Source: Acrasis kona (taxonomy: Eukaryota > Heterolobosea > Eutetramitea > Acrasida > Acrasidae). Taken from it: 25,505 bases of DNA. This document shows positions 17,636 to 25,032 of the stretch, in pieces; position 1 is the first letter of the stretch; the number at the start of each line of letters is the position of its first letter. A program made the translations under genes and the position numbers. The stretch is from assembly GCA_026419775.2 (NCBI GenBank), contig JAOPGA020001081.1, positions 1 to 25,505 on the forward strand. Direction: 5' to 3'. Below the pieces are notes generated by a model. The model did not search any database. It saw nothing but the letters and a program-made list of their open reading frames with translations, and was not told where the DNA came from.

Positions 17636-18739
17636 ATGCCCTTCTTTGGCTCTAGAGCGTTGAAGGCATCAAGAGTAGAAATAGCAGAACCAGAAGCAGA
17701 GGCCATGATGAATGATGATGGTGTGTGTGTGAAAGTATTGTTTTCGAACAATTTAACACATATGTTTCACACACCCAATTTATACCCAGAATATTGTAAA
17801 CTCGTTGAGCAACAATAAAAGCTCATTTAATTAGTATAAGGTTACTACTGTTAGTCCTATGGAAACAGTGATAATCAGGACGTGACGTACGAGAACATTG
17901 TACCAAAAGCAGAAGAGTTGATATCAAAGTTAAGCATCCCCGTCATACAGCGCGGTGAAAACGAGGACAAATCCAATTATTACTTTATAACGAACAAGGC
18001 AGAAGAGTTTACTGCAGAAGGACTTGAAATTGTAAATTAATTATGATTTAGTACTCACATTGTTAAGACCGGACCAAAACCTTTACTTGAGCCGCAATAT
18101 TTTTTGAAGAACGAGTTATCGAGAGAAGAGAGGGTACTCGGTTTGATCGCCTCTCTTGATATTTACGAAGAACACGAACAGAAGCTTGCCTCAAATTTAA
18201 TTTCGATTTTTGGGAAAGATATGGCAAAACAAACGTGCATCGACTTGTGTAAACTACTTTTGAAAAGAGCGCCGGAATCACTTGTCAGGGATTTGTACCT
18301 CGACATTTTCGGAAGGTACAATTTCTCATCCGTTGTTGAAGAGATGCTTGACATACTGTCAGAAACTGCAATCCTTGAAGCACTGGCTGATTCTGCAAGT
18401 TTTTCAAATACAGAAGCTGTTCCAACGTTGATGAAATATTCAAGAGTAACAAATAAAATGATCAATATAGCACTGATAGAAGCTGCAAGGAGTTCAAACA
18501 CAAAAGCTATTTCATTGTTGATCAATGATTCGAGAGCAACATCTAATGCGATCAATGAAGCATTGGTGGAAGCTATAGAAAGATCATGTACAGAAGTTGT
18601 TTCAATGTTGATCAATGATTCAAGATTAACATCTGATGCAATTAATAAAGTGCTGGTACTAGCTGCAGGTTATTCAGAACCAGAAACTTTTTCAACCTTG
18701 ATCAATGATTCAAGAATAATAATAATAATAAATATATAA
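17636..18739 (+). CDS. Ankyrin-like 30-residue repeat protein, 5' part, disrupted by an insertion
   Basis: Proposed exons are 17636 to about 17803, 17879 (or 17855) to 18031, and 18068-18739. The last intron (18032-18067, GTAAAT...GTTAAG, 36 nt) is well supported: exon 3 has no ATG and joins in phase to an exon reading DVTYENIVPKAEELISKL. The first junction is less sure because its donor is weak. After a helical N-terminal region come 30-residue repeats of the form x-V-S-M-L-I-N-D-S-R-x-T-S-D-A-I-N-E-A-L-V-x-A-A-x-x-S-x-T-E, seen three times plus the start of a fourth. These resemble divergent ankyrin repeats (ALxxAaxxgxxExVxxLLxDpR). The frame then runs into the ATT-rich end of a foreign insert and stops at 18739. 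The protein is probably a scaffold; no enzymatic domain is visible. Confidence 0.65.
18032..18067 (+). other. Spliceosomal intron, 36 nt
   Basis: GTAAAT...GTTAAG. Removal links the exon ending TAEGLEI to the exon beginning TGPKPLLEP in phase 0 and bypasses the stop at 18038. Confidence 0.75.
18704..18719 (+). repeat. Target-site duplication, left copy
   Basis: AATGATTCAAGAATAA, identical to 19677-19692. The bases on either side differ, so the duplication is exactly 16 bp. Confidence 0.85.
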
Positions 18740-19676
18740 GTTTATTGGGTACAAGTGTCGTGTAAACGAAAAGCGTCATCATCCCAAAGGGTCGGATGTT
18801 ATGACAGGTAATGAGTTGGTCTATCTTTTCGTGTATGGTTAGTTTCTTTTTTGGCTTTTTCTTCTCGGTTGGGGGACTCAACTCAACGATGTCGTCATCA
18901 CTCCCGTCACTTTCGAAGTATTTGTAGATAGGTTTAGGTGGGGTCAGGGGGGTGTTTTGTCTCTTAGGTGGTGTGCTGGGTCTCTTAGGTGGTGTAGTAG
19001 GTCTCTGGGGTGGTGTAGTGGGCCTCTTGGGTGGTGCGTCTTCTTGGGATTTCTCGTAAGATTGGACTGCTCTTGAAATTTTGATTGGTAGTTGTGCTTC
19101 CAACATAAGGGTTGCCTTGATGTTTGGAACCGACCATGTTCTTTTCTTGATGAGTCTGCTTATTGCTTTAATGTCGTTTGAGCATACTAGCAGGCTTTTT
19201 GGGTTCTCGTCGTTGATCCACATTGGGCCGCTTTCGAATGTGTCCTGGAGTTCGCTAAGTAGTTCGTTGATAGATCCCCTGTCGTTTATGATGTTGCACT
19301 TTAGCGCTAATAAGCTGATGGTTGAGGCTTCTTTGAAGAAATTTCTTGTGGGAATGAGTTGGATGTTTTCTGGTAGCTCACTAATCTCAGACAGGAACTC
19401 TCTATCACAGTCTTCTTTAAAGTAGAGCTGGTGGTGTTCATCAATTGAATTTTTAAACACACTGCATCCATTTTGGATTAGAGAGTGGTTTGCGTTTTGG
19501 AGGAATTCGTTGAGATCTTTCACTGCGGTGTAGAATTGGGTTGCGTTTAGGGCCTGACCTTCTGCATCGTAGAGATCAAAACACTTTAGGTTAGGGTCAA
19601 TGTTGGATTTCCAGCAGGGGAGATCTACACTGTTGAGGGTATCCTGGTAGTAGTTTGCGTTCTCTTCTGAAGTAGT
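18720..19676 (-). mobile_element. 957-bp insertion with 16-bp target duplication, probably a 5'-truncated retro-insertion
   Basis: The insert sits inside one repeat of the ankyrin-like gene and is flanked by perfect 16-bp direct repeats. It has no terminal inverted repeats. At its left end it carries a TAA/ATT simple repeat (18720-18732). On the minus strand this lies just after an AATAAA, as expected of the 3' tail of a target-primed retro-insertion. The minus-strand reading frame is open from the very first base at the right end, which suggests 5' truncation. A 16-bp duplication plus a short-repeat tail is typical of non-LTR retrotransposition. No reverse transcriptase is visible in what remains, so the parent could be a LINE-like element or a retro-copied gene. 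Confidence 0.75.
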
Positions 19677-19692
19677 AATGATTCAAGAATAA
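19677..19692 (+). repeat. Target-site duplication, right copy
   Basis: AATGATTCAAGAATAA, identical to 18704-18719 and in the same codon phase of the interrupted gene. Confidence 0.85.
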
Positions 19693-20273
19693 CATTGGAT
19701 ACGATCGATGAAGCAATGGCGGAAGCTGCAAGAAATTCAAATACAGAAGTTATTCCAATGTTGATGAGTGATCCAAGATTAACATCGGATACGATCAATG
19801 AAGTACTGGTACTAGCTTTAGTAAGATCATATCCAGATGATGTTTCAATGTTGATGAATGACCCAAGAATAACATCAGATGCGATCAATGAAGCGCTGGT
19901 ACTATCTGCAAGAAATTCAGGAAGAGCAGATGTGTTCAAGACATTAACGGATGATGTAATAGTATTATTGGATGAGATCAATGAAACATGGACAGAATCT
20001 ACAAGAAGATCAAATACAGAAACTATTTTAATGTTGGTAAATGATCCGAGAATAACATCGGATACGATTAAAGAAGCACTGGTGGGAGCTGCTAGATATT
20101 CAAAGACAGATGCTGTGTCGGCGTTGATGAATGATCCAAGGGTAACATCGGGTGCGATCAATGAAGCACTGATAGAAGCTTCAAAGAATGCTGACATCAA
20201 TGTTCGATCAGATATTATTGATATGTTAGAATCTAAAGGAATTCCTTCAAGCATCAAACCTTCTTTCAAATAA
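19677..20273 (+). pseudogene. Ankyrin-like 30-residue repeat protein, 3' part, separated from its start
   Basis: The frame continues the repeat gene beyond the insertion, with at least five more 30-residue units (LMSDPRLTSDTINEVL, LMNDPRITSDAINEAL and so on). It ends with a C-terminal cap (KNADINVRSDIIDMLESKG) and a stop at 20271-20273. It has no suitable ATG start, because the true start lies upstream of the insert. One unit (about 19920-20010, KTLTDDVIVLLDEINETW) is divergent. Unless the 957-bp insert is removed from RNA, this part is not translated. Frame and repeat period across the two halves agree exactly when one 16-bp duplicate and the insert are ignored, so the break is recent. Confidence 0.7.
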
Positions 20274-20454
20274 AAAGTACACACCATCTGGTTTCCACCT
20301 CTCTAATTCTAAATCCTCAATAAAAACAACTTGTTGAGTTCTAAATTTATTGATTACACCCTTCTTCCTATTCTTTACACTCTCAAATGCGATATTACTG
20401 GTCATGAATATTTTGATAAAGGATATATATTTATTTTTAATACACAAACAACAA

Positions 20455-21303
20455 TTACTTCAACTCTTTCACCTTTTCTTCGGATTCTGTTGCTTCCATT
20501 ATAGATTGACGCAATTGTGCCATGGCATCACCACCAGCAGTAGGCGAATGATTCGTGAATATAATTTTGGTATTATTGCTTTGAGAAATTTGTTGTATGG
20601 CGTCCATGTGTTGTGTGGTGATGCTCGCAATCATTGCCTCGCGTGGAGAGATGCGCAGATTATCTGACATTTGTCTGATGGAGGCATCGATACCACCAAT
20701 AATGGCTGATCTTTGGAGGGCGATACCTTCTCCGTTGAGTTTTTTGCGCTCTCTATCCGCTTCAGCATGTTTGATGATTCTGATTTTCTCTGCCTCGGCA
20801 TCGTTGGTCGCGGCTTCTCTTCTTCGAATGGAGGCGTTGATTTCATTCATTGCAATTCTTACACCTTCTGCTGGCTCTACACCAGTAACCATGACATCCT
20901 CTATTTCGTAACCGTATGAACTCATCTTGTTTGATAGTTGGGAGGTTACGTTGTTTTTGATGTGGTCTTGGTTGTTGTACAGGTCGTCGAGTGTTAGGTT
21001 GGGTGCAGCAGAGCGAACCACGTTTTCAATGGTGGAGCTGATTTGGAGAGTTGGATTTTCTAATTCGTAGTGGGCTTTTTTAGGGTCGTTGATCTTGTAT
21101 GAAACGGTGAGGTGCATGTCTGCGAATACATTATCCTTGGTCTTGACGGAGAAATGCAGTGGTTGTGTTTTAATGTTTGTTCCTACTTGTACGACTTGTT
21201 GAATCATTGGAATCTTTAAATGAATGCCGGGTGAAAGAACCCTGGTAAACTTTCCAAAGGTTTCCAATATTCCCACGTTTGCTTGCTTGATAATTGCGAA
21301 CAT
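20455..21303 (-). CDS. SPFH/Band-7 protein, hypersensitive-induced-reaction (HIR)/prohibitin-like
   Basis: The 282-aa product starts at ATG 21301-21303. It carries an SPFH domain over about residues 5-190 (GILETFGKF, LSPGIHLKIPMIQQV, KTKDNVFADMHLTVSYKI, ENVVRSAAPNLTLDDLY). A charged coiled coil follows (RREAATNDAEAEKIRIIKHA, then ERKKLNGEG, about 155-195), and then a Ser/Ala-rich tail. SPFH proteins oligomerise on membranes and organise microdomains; the plant HIR subgroup has the same N-terminal layout and length. The N-terminus lacks a clear transmembrane helix or a Gly2 myristoylation site, so membrane attachment is uncertain. It shares a 52-bp divergent promoter interval with the small gene at 21356. 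Confidence 0.88.
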   Translation of the reverse strand: MFAIIKQANVGILETFGKFTRVLSPGIHLKIPMIQQVVQVGTNIKTQPLHFSVKTKDNVFADMHLTVSYKINDPKKAHYELENPTLQISSTIENVVRSAAPNLTLDDLYNNQDHIKNNVTSQLSNKMSSYGYEIEDVMVTGVEPAEGVRIAMNEINASIRRREAATNDAEAEKIRIIKHAEADRERKKLNGEGIALQRSAIIGGIDASIRQMSDNLRISPREAMIASITTQHMDAIQQISQSNNTKIIFTNHSPTAGGDAMAQLRQSIMEATESEEKVKELK

Positions 21304-21355
21304 TTCTGTTATTTAATTTACTCTGGTAATCACAATCAAAGATCTTTTTTAAATA

Positions 21356-21693
21356 ATGACGAGTTCCAGAAGTTCTGAACCTGGAATTGCATCATCGACT
21401 TTCTCAGGTCTACTTTTGTTTTTACAATTTTTTTTGAAGTTTGGTATAGAACGGATTCTGTAGAACGGATAGAGTGATAAGATTTATACAACAAATATAC
21501 AAATAAACAATTTGATCACACGACATACACGACGAGCACTTCCACCTCTTCAAGCACAAACACTGACAGAGCAATTACTGCTGCTAGAAAACACTTCGGC
21601 CACATGAACGAGAAGTCACTGCTTGAATACTCGATAAAGCATCAATCACAAGCACCAATTCCAGAGGCAATTTTGATTCGCGGATGGGAATAG
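21356..21693 (+). CDS. Small hypothetical protein of 87 aa, two exons
   Basis: Exon 1 is 21356-21407 (17 codons plus one base), the intron is 21408-21481 (74 nt, GTCTAC...GATAAG) and exon 2 is 21482-21693. The splice is phase 1 and produces an uninterrupted frame ending in LIRGWE and TAG. The N-terminal half is low-complexity and rich in Ser and Thr. The C-terminal half (AARKHFGHMNEKSLLEYSI, then PIPEAILIRGWE) looks folded and helical. No family was recognised. The gene is too short and too split to show as one long frame; I infer it from the exact phase match and the coding-like second exon. It ends 27 bp before the F-box gene on the same strand. Confidence 0.5.
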
Positions 21694-21720
21694 GCCCTGG
21701 CGGCAACAAAATTTAACCAC

Positions 21721-21966
21721 ATGTCTACACTCAAACAAAAACAAAACTGCATGGATGCTATGGAACACCTGTCAACATCCGAAGGAATATATTCAGAGTT
21801 TGAAAGCGAAAAATCTCACCTCCCATTAGAATTAATTCACCTAACCGCCTCATTTGTGAACTCATATGAAACAACAAAAAGTATGGAGCTCGCATGTAAA
21901 CATTGGATGTGTGCAGTCCGCGACCAGATTTTGGTTTCTCCTGGACAAGGACACATTCAACATTAA
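21721..21966 (+). CDS. F-box-like protein, C-terminal exon unresolved
   Basis: ATG at 21721. Residues about 34-70 read LPLELIHLTASFVNSYETTK, then MELACKHWMCAVRDQI. This fits the F-box pattern of LPxEL at the start and CKxW near the end, which binds Skp1 in SCF ubiquitin ligases. The simple frame stops at 21964-21966 right after the F-box. A 36-nt candidate intron (21932-21967, GTTTCT...TAACAG) would skip this stop in phase and extend the protein to TAG 22059-22061. Another open frame (DTVCWRYMRRIEHIVKQVQ, to 22093) overlaps the same stretch. The substrate-binding part is therefore uncertain: it may be a very short F-box protein, a spliced one or a frameshifted one. Confidence 0.5.
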   Translation: MSTLKQKQNCMDAMEHLSTSEGIYSEFESEKSHLPLELIHLTASFVNSYETTKSMELACKHWMCAVRDQILVSPGQGHIQH

Positions 21967-22348
21967 CAGCGACAAAGTTCAAGATACGGTTTGCTGGAGG
22001 TACATGAGGAGAATAGAGCACATTGTGAAACAAGTACAACATATCAACTTAGGGACAAGTAGTAAAGAAGAAATTTATGTAAAAATCATTTAAAAATGTA
22101 TTCCAAATTATTTAGATTTATGAGCAAAAATAAAATGGTCAACTTAGAGTGCTGTGCTTGAGTACCGATAATGTCTGTTGGTATTCACTTCCATCAACAA
22201 ACCAAGTAAATGTTTGTTCTAAGAAGTTGTAGATAGAAGAAGCTGCTCGTGTTTGAAACAAGGCGCTGCAGAGCAATATTAACAATGATTCCAGTCAACA
22301 TTAATAATTACAGCATTCCAAGTGTGCATTTATTAACAATACAATAAT

Positions 22349-23017
22349 TTATGACTGACTATTTTGGTCAAACTCAAATTGCCTCTTTATTCTTTTTTTT
22401 GGTGGCAATAACCCTCTGTGTTGGAGATCTTCTGTCTTATCCTCAAACTCTTTGAATTCTTCGTGGAGTTTTTTGTAATAGTCATTTTTGTGGTATTTAT
22501 TGAGGTGTCGTTCGAGGTTTGATTTGCGGTTGGATGTGTAATGGCAGTATTCACAGTTGAATGTTGGTAAGGGTATCTTAATCTTCTTCTCTTGCTGCTC
22601 TTTGACGTGATGATTTTGGAGATGGTTTTGAATGCCTATTCCACTTTCGAAATTCTTACCACACTTATATGGACAGTGTATTGTTTTTGTGGGAATATTC
22701 CAATCAATCTCTTTTCTCCCTCTGTCCCTTCTTCTTTTTCTGACCCTAGTTTGATCATCTTCTATGATGACTTCGTCTTGACTACCAGTTTCATCAGCTT
22801 CCTTCTTACTTACAGGTGTGGTGCGTTGTGCAACAGGAGATAAGTCTTCGGTCTTGTTAGCTTGAGTTGAACCTATTATAATCTCTCTCCTTATGTAACT
22901 AGTAAAATTTAACGTTTGGGTGTCCCTCCCATCAACATTCGATTCCTCTTCTATAATCAAGCTACTACAGCTCTCAATGTTAGTAGCTGAAAGCAGTATC
23001 AACAGAGAGTCGCTCAT
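22349..23017 (-). CDS. C2H2 zinc-finger nuclear protein
   Basis: 222 aa from ATG 23015-23017. The frame is open further upstream but only through non-ATG codons and a TATATA stretch, so this ATG was chosen. A Ser/Glu-rich N-terminus is followed by a basic nuclear-localisation-like block (RKRRRDRGRK, 93-102) and two zinc fingers. Finger 1 has C115, C119, H132 and H136 or H137 (atypical C-x3-C); finger 2 has C155, C158, H171 and H176. The C-terminus is charged and coiled-coil-like (KKLHEEFKEFEDKTEDL), then basic (KKRIKRQ). It is likely a DNA- or RNA-binding regulator; targets are unknown. It is divergent from the 602-aa gene, with TATA-like sequences on both sides of the shared interval. Confidence 0.75.
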   Translation of the reverse strand: MSDSLLILLSATNIESCSSLIIEEESNVDGRDTQTLNFTSYIRREIIIGSTQANKTEDLSPVAQRTTPVSKKEADETGSQDEVIIEDDQTRVRKRRRDRGRKEIDWNIPTKTIHCPYKCGKNFESGIGIQNHLQNHHVKEQQEKKIKIPLPTFNCEYCHYTSNRKSNLERHLNKYHKNDYYKKLHEEFKEFEDKTEDLQHRGLLPPKKRIKRQFEFDQNSQS

Positions 23018-23185
23018 CCTTTTATTCTCAAATATTATGATTGAATTGTCATTTATATAGGTAGTCAATTTATTTGAGAATTATTACTCCTTACGTACTA
23101 ATTCGTAGTTTGACTAATACTAAAGCAAGGTTGTTTGTAAACATTATGAATGAGTTAAGTTTTATAAAGTTTGTAAATCTATATA
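23018..23185. promoter_or_regulatory. Bidirectional promoter interval with TATA-like motifs
   Basis: 168 bp between divergent genes. On the minus strand CCTATATAAATG (about 23051-23062) lies some 35 bp before the zinc-finger ATG. On the plus strand TTTATAAAG (23161-23169) lies 17 bp before the ATG at 23186. A short upstream frame on the plus strand (23146-23199) overlaps that ATG. The roles are inferred from position only. Confidence 0.35.
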
Positions 23186-24994
23186 ATGACACATCCTGAT
23201 ACACTAAGCAGAGACAACCAGTATTATGCAGGCGACAAAATCACATGTATCAATTATGAGGATAACTTGAATAAAATACTTATCGAGTTTAAAAACAATA
23301 AGGAGGTGGATGAGTTTCTTGTATGTAAAAATATAGAGAAGAGTATGACAGAAATTAAATATATAATGTTATCACCATGTGATAAAATCAAGTATATTGC
23401 AGGGAAAATGGTTACCTATTCCGCGACCAAGAAATATTGTCGAGCGGCCATGTTTTCCATAAATATTATTTGTCGAGTATGTATACAAGATGAAGATTTT
23501 GTTGACTCAATATTCCTGGAAGTAATTAAAATTCTAAGTTGCGACAAAAAAGGATTTGAGATTCGCAAGATTGCAATTGATATGTTTATTAAAGACTTCG
23601 ATCCGAACAATATTCTAAGAATACTTGATAAGCACAAACGTATAATATACGATCAAGATAAGATTACACCATCTGGTTTGAGGCCGAAATTGGATTATTA
23701 TGTAGTTTGGCAACTACTGGGGAATTGTTTGTTTGAACGAAACATTAATGTTAACATGATAATTGTCGTTCAAATGATCCGTTTTGTGTATCAAAGTAAG
23801 ATCATCACAACAAATCAACTTAAATTTGTTTGTTTACAACAACTAAATAGACCTGTGATCTTGAGTGCAATACAAGATACAAACTACATTATTTTGCATC
23901 GCTGTAAGCTGTTAGACAGTTTTGATATCTCTGAGCAACAACTTGTTATTTTTTTAGATGGATTTTATGGACAAATTAATGTAATTGAACAAATCTTGCC
24001 ACAGAGGTTTGGGCTCGGCTCAATGTTGATGCACACCGAAAAACGTTTTGTTAATGTAGGATTCTCCTCAAAAACAAACAACCATCTTTTGGAACAAAGT
24101 ATGAGGCAGTTAAGTTTATTAAGTGAGCACATTGGTCCGAAACACAGGAGCGAAATTCTAGCAAGGTTTAGAAGAATGCTGACCCAACAATCAACGTTAA
24201 GATGTTGTAATATGTCGATATTACGATGGGCTCTAAAGGCCACGTCCATGTTAATAATGTCAGACGAAGTGGATTTGTCGAATTGTTTAGAAGAATATCA
24301 AAATCTTATTTCACGCTTCCATAAGTACATAAACAACCCCTCAGTAAAGAAGCCACTCATCATCATGGCCAACCAAGTGTTGATCAGGTCAAAAGATGTC
24401 TGTTGTGGTTTAATATCTTTATTAAAAAATTTAAATGTTGACTCCAACACTGTCGAAGAAGATCGAGTACTTCTCATGCTCCTCGATGATCTAACGAAGA
24501 TCAATTTTACGCTTCCTGATGAAATTGTAATCAAGATTTTGAGATATTTGCACGGCCGGGCTCTCCAAGATGCACCGAGTGTTGTTAGGATTTTAGCAAG
24601 TATAGTTTGCGTAGCCTGTTATCTACCACTACTGACTCACTTTCCTAAGGCAAACGAATGTATTATAAATAATTTCAACCATCTGGGCATGCAACAAATC
24701 CACGCAGTCAGTAAAACGCTTAAGAGTGCCACAAGAGATAAGAAGATTGAAATACTTTTAAGAATTGGTAGCTTTGATACATTTTACTACTATAATATAC
24801 AATTCATCTCTTTGTCCGCCGCTCTAGTTTTTGAGATTTTCACGACTTTGGGTGAGGGTGACAAGAAGATGTTGATGGAGAGAAGTAAAAACATTAAAAC
24901 CCTCTCAAAGTGGTGGGGAGAGCACACACTCGGAACAAGTTTGATACAAAAAGCCAACCAACAAATGTTTACCGACATTCAATTAATTTTTTAA
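23186..24994 (+). CDS. Hypothetical protein, 602 aa, probably all-helical
   Basis: A long uninterrupted frame starting at ATG 23186-23188. No signal peptide, transmembrane helix or catalytic motif was recognised. Composition and the spacing of Leu/Ile-rich stretches (for example LEEYQNLISRFHKYI, EDRVLLMLLDDLTKI, DEIVIKILRYLHG, APSVVRILASIVCVACYL, IQFISLSAALVFEIFTTLG) suggest a helical solenoid of the HEAT or armadillo kind, but I cannot assign a family. AATAAACC at about 25016 could be a polyadenylation signal. It is convergent with the amidase gene, with 38 bp between the two stop codons. Confidence 0.75.
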   Translation: MTHPDTLSRDNQYYAGDKITCINYEDNLNKILIEFKNNKEVDEFLVCKNIEKSMTEIKYIMLSPCDKIKYIAGKMVTYSATKKYCRAAMFSINIICRVCIQDEDFVDSIFLEVIKILSCDKKGFEIRKIAIDMFIKDFDPNNILRILDKHKRIIYDQDKITPSGLRPKLDYYVVWQLLGNCLFERNINVNMIIVVQMIRFVYQSKIITTNQLKFVCLQQLNRPVILSAIQDTNYIILHRCKLLDSFDISEQQLVIFLDGFYGQINVIEQILPQRFGLGSMLMHTEKRFVNVGFSSKTNNHLLEQSMRQLSLLSEHIGPKHRSEILARFRRMLTQQSTLRCCNMSILRWALKATSMLIMSDEVDLSNCLEEYQNLISRFHKYINNPSVKKPLIIMANQVLIRSKDVCCGLISLLKNLNVDSNTVEEDRVLLMLLDDLTKINFTLPDEIVIKILRYLHGRALQDAPSVVRILASIVCVACYLPLLTHFPKANECIINNFNHLGMQQIHAVSKTLKSATRDKKIEILLRIGSFDTFYYYNIQFISLSAALVFEIFTTLGEGDKKMLMERSKNIKTLSKWWGEHTLGTSLIQKANQQMFTDIQLIF

Positions 24995-25032
24995 CGCTTC
25001 TACATTTGTGGTCATAATAAACCAAATTATTT

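Larger units (their letters stand above)
18702..19676 (-). pseudogene. Truncated ORF inside the insertion (proline/basic repeat protein)
   Basis: The frame is open for the whole insert, about 325 codons counting a few from the target site. It has no in-frame ATG near its 5' edge, so it is a C-terminal fragment. Its first ~215 residues are mixed and helical. They are followed by tandem TPPKRP-type repeats (about 18943-19039), an acidic stretch (DGSDDDIVELSPP) and a basic stretch (EKKKPKKK). It has no stop of its own: it reads through the AATAAA and the TTA repeat into the target site, stopping at 18702-18704. No catalytic motif was recognised. It could be a retrotransposon gag/ORF1-like tail or a host gene fragment. 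Confidence 0.5.

Noticed and set aside
18720-19676. Reading the insertion as a large intron of the repeat gene
   Set aside because: The host frame reaches a stop at 18737-18739 before any usable GT donor, and the 16-bp duplication points to insertion instead.
20281-20293. ACACCATCTGGTTT-like string repeated at 23667-23680
   Set aside because: A 14-bp match without flanking similarity or coding meaning is expected by chance in 25 kb.
20257-20405. Minus-strand ATG frame of about 50 codons with coding-like composition
   Set aside because: It overlaps the 3' end of the repeat gene, has no recognisable motif and is probably an antisense shadow plus chance.
22139-22294. Minus-strand open stretch reading roughly SIYNFLEQTFTWFVDG near its middle
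   Set aside because: It has some coding flavour but no start and no family match, and lies downstream of a complete gene stop. Possibly a relic, not supportable.
23018-23068. Extending the zinc-finger protein upstream by 17 codons
   Set aside because: The extension would start at TTG and run through a TATATA promoter-like stretch; the ATG at 23017 is preferred.
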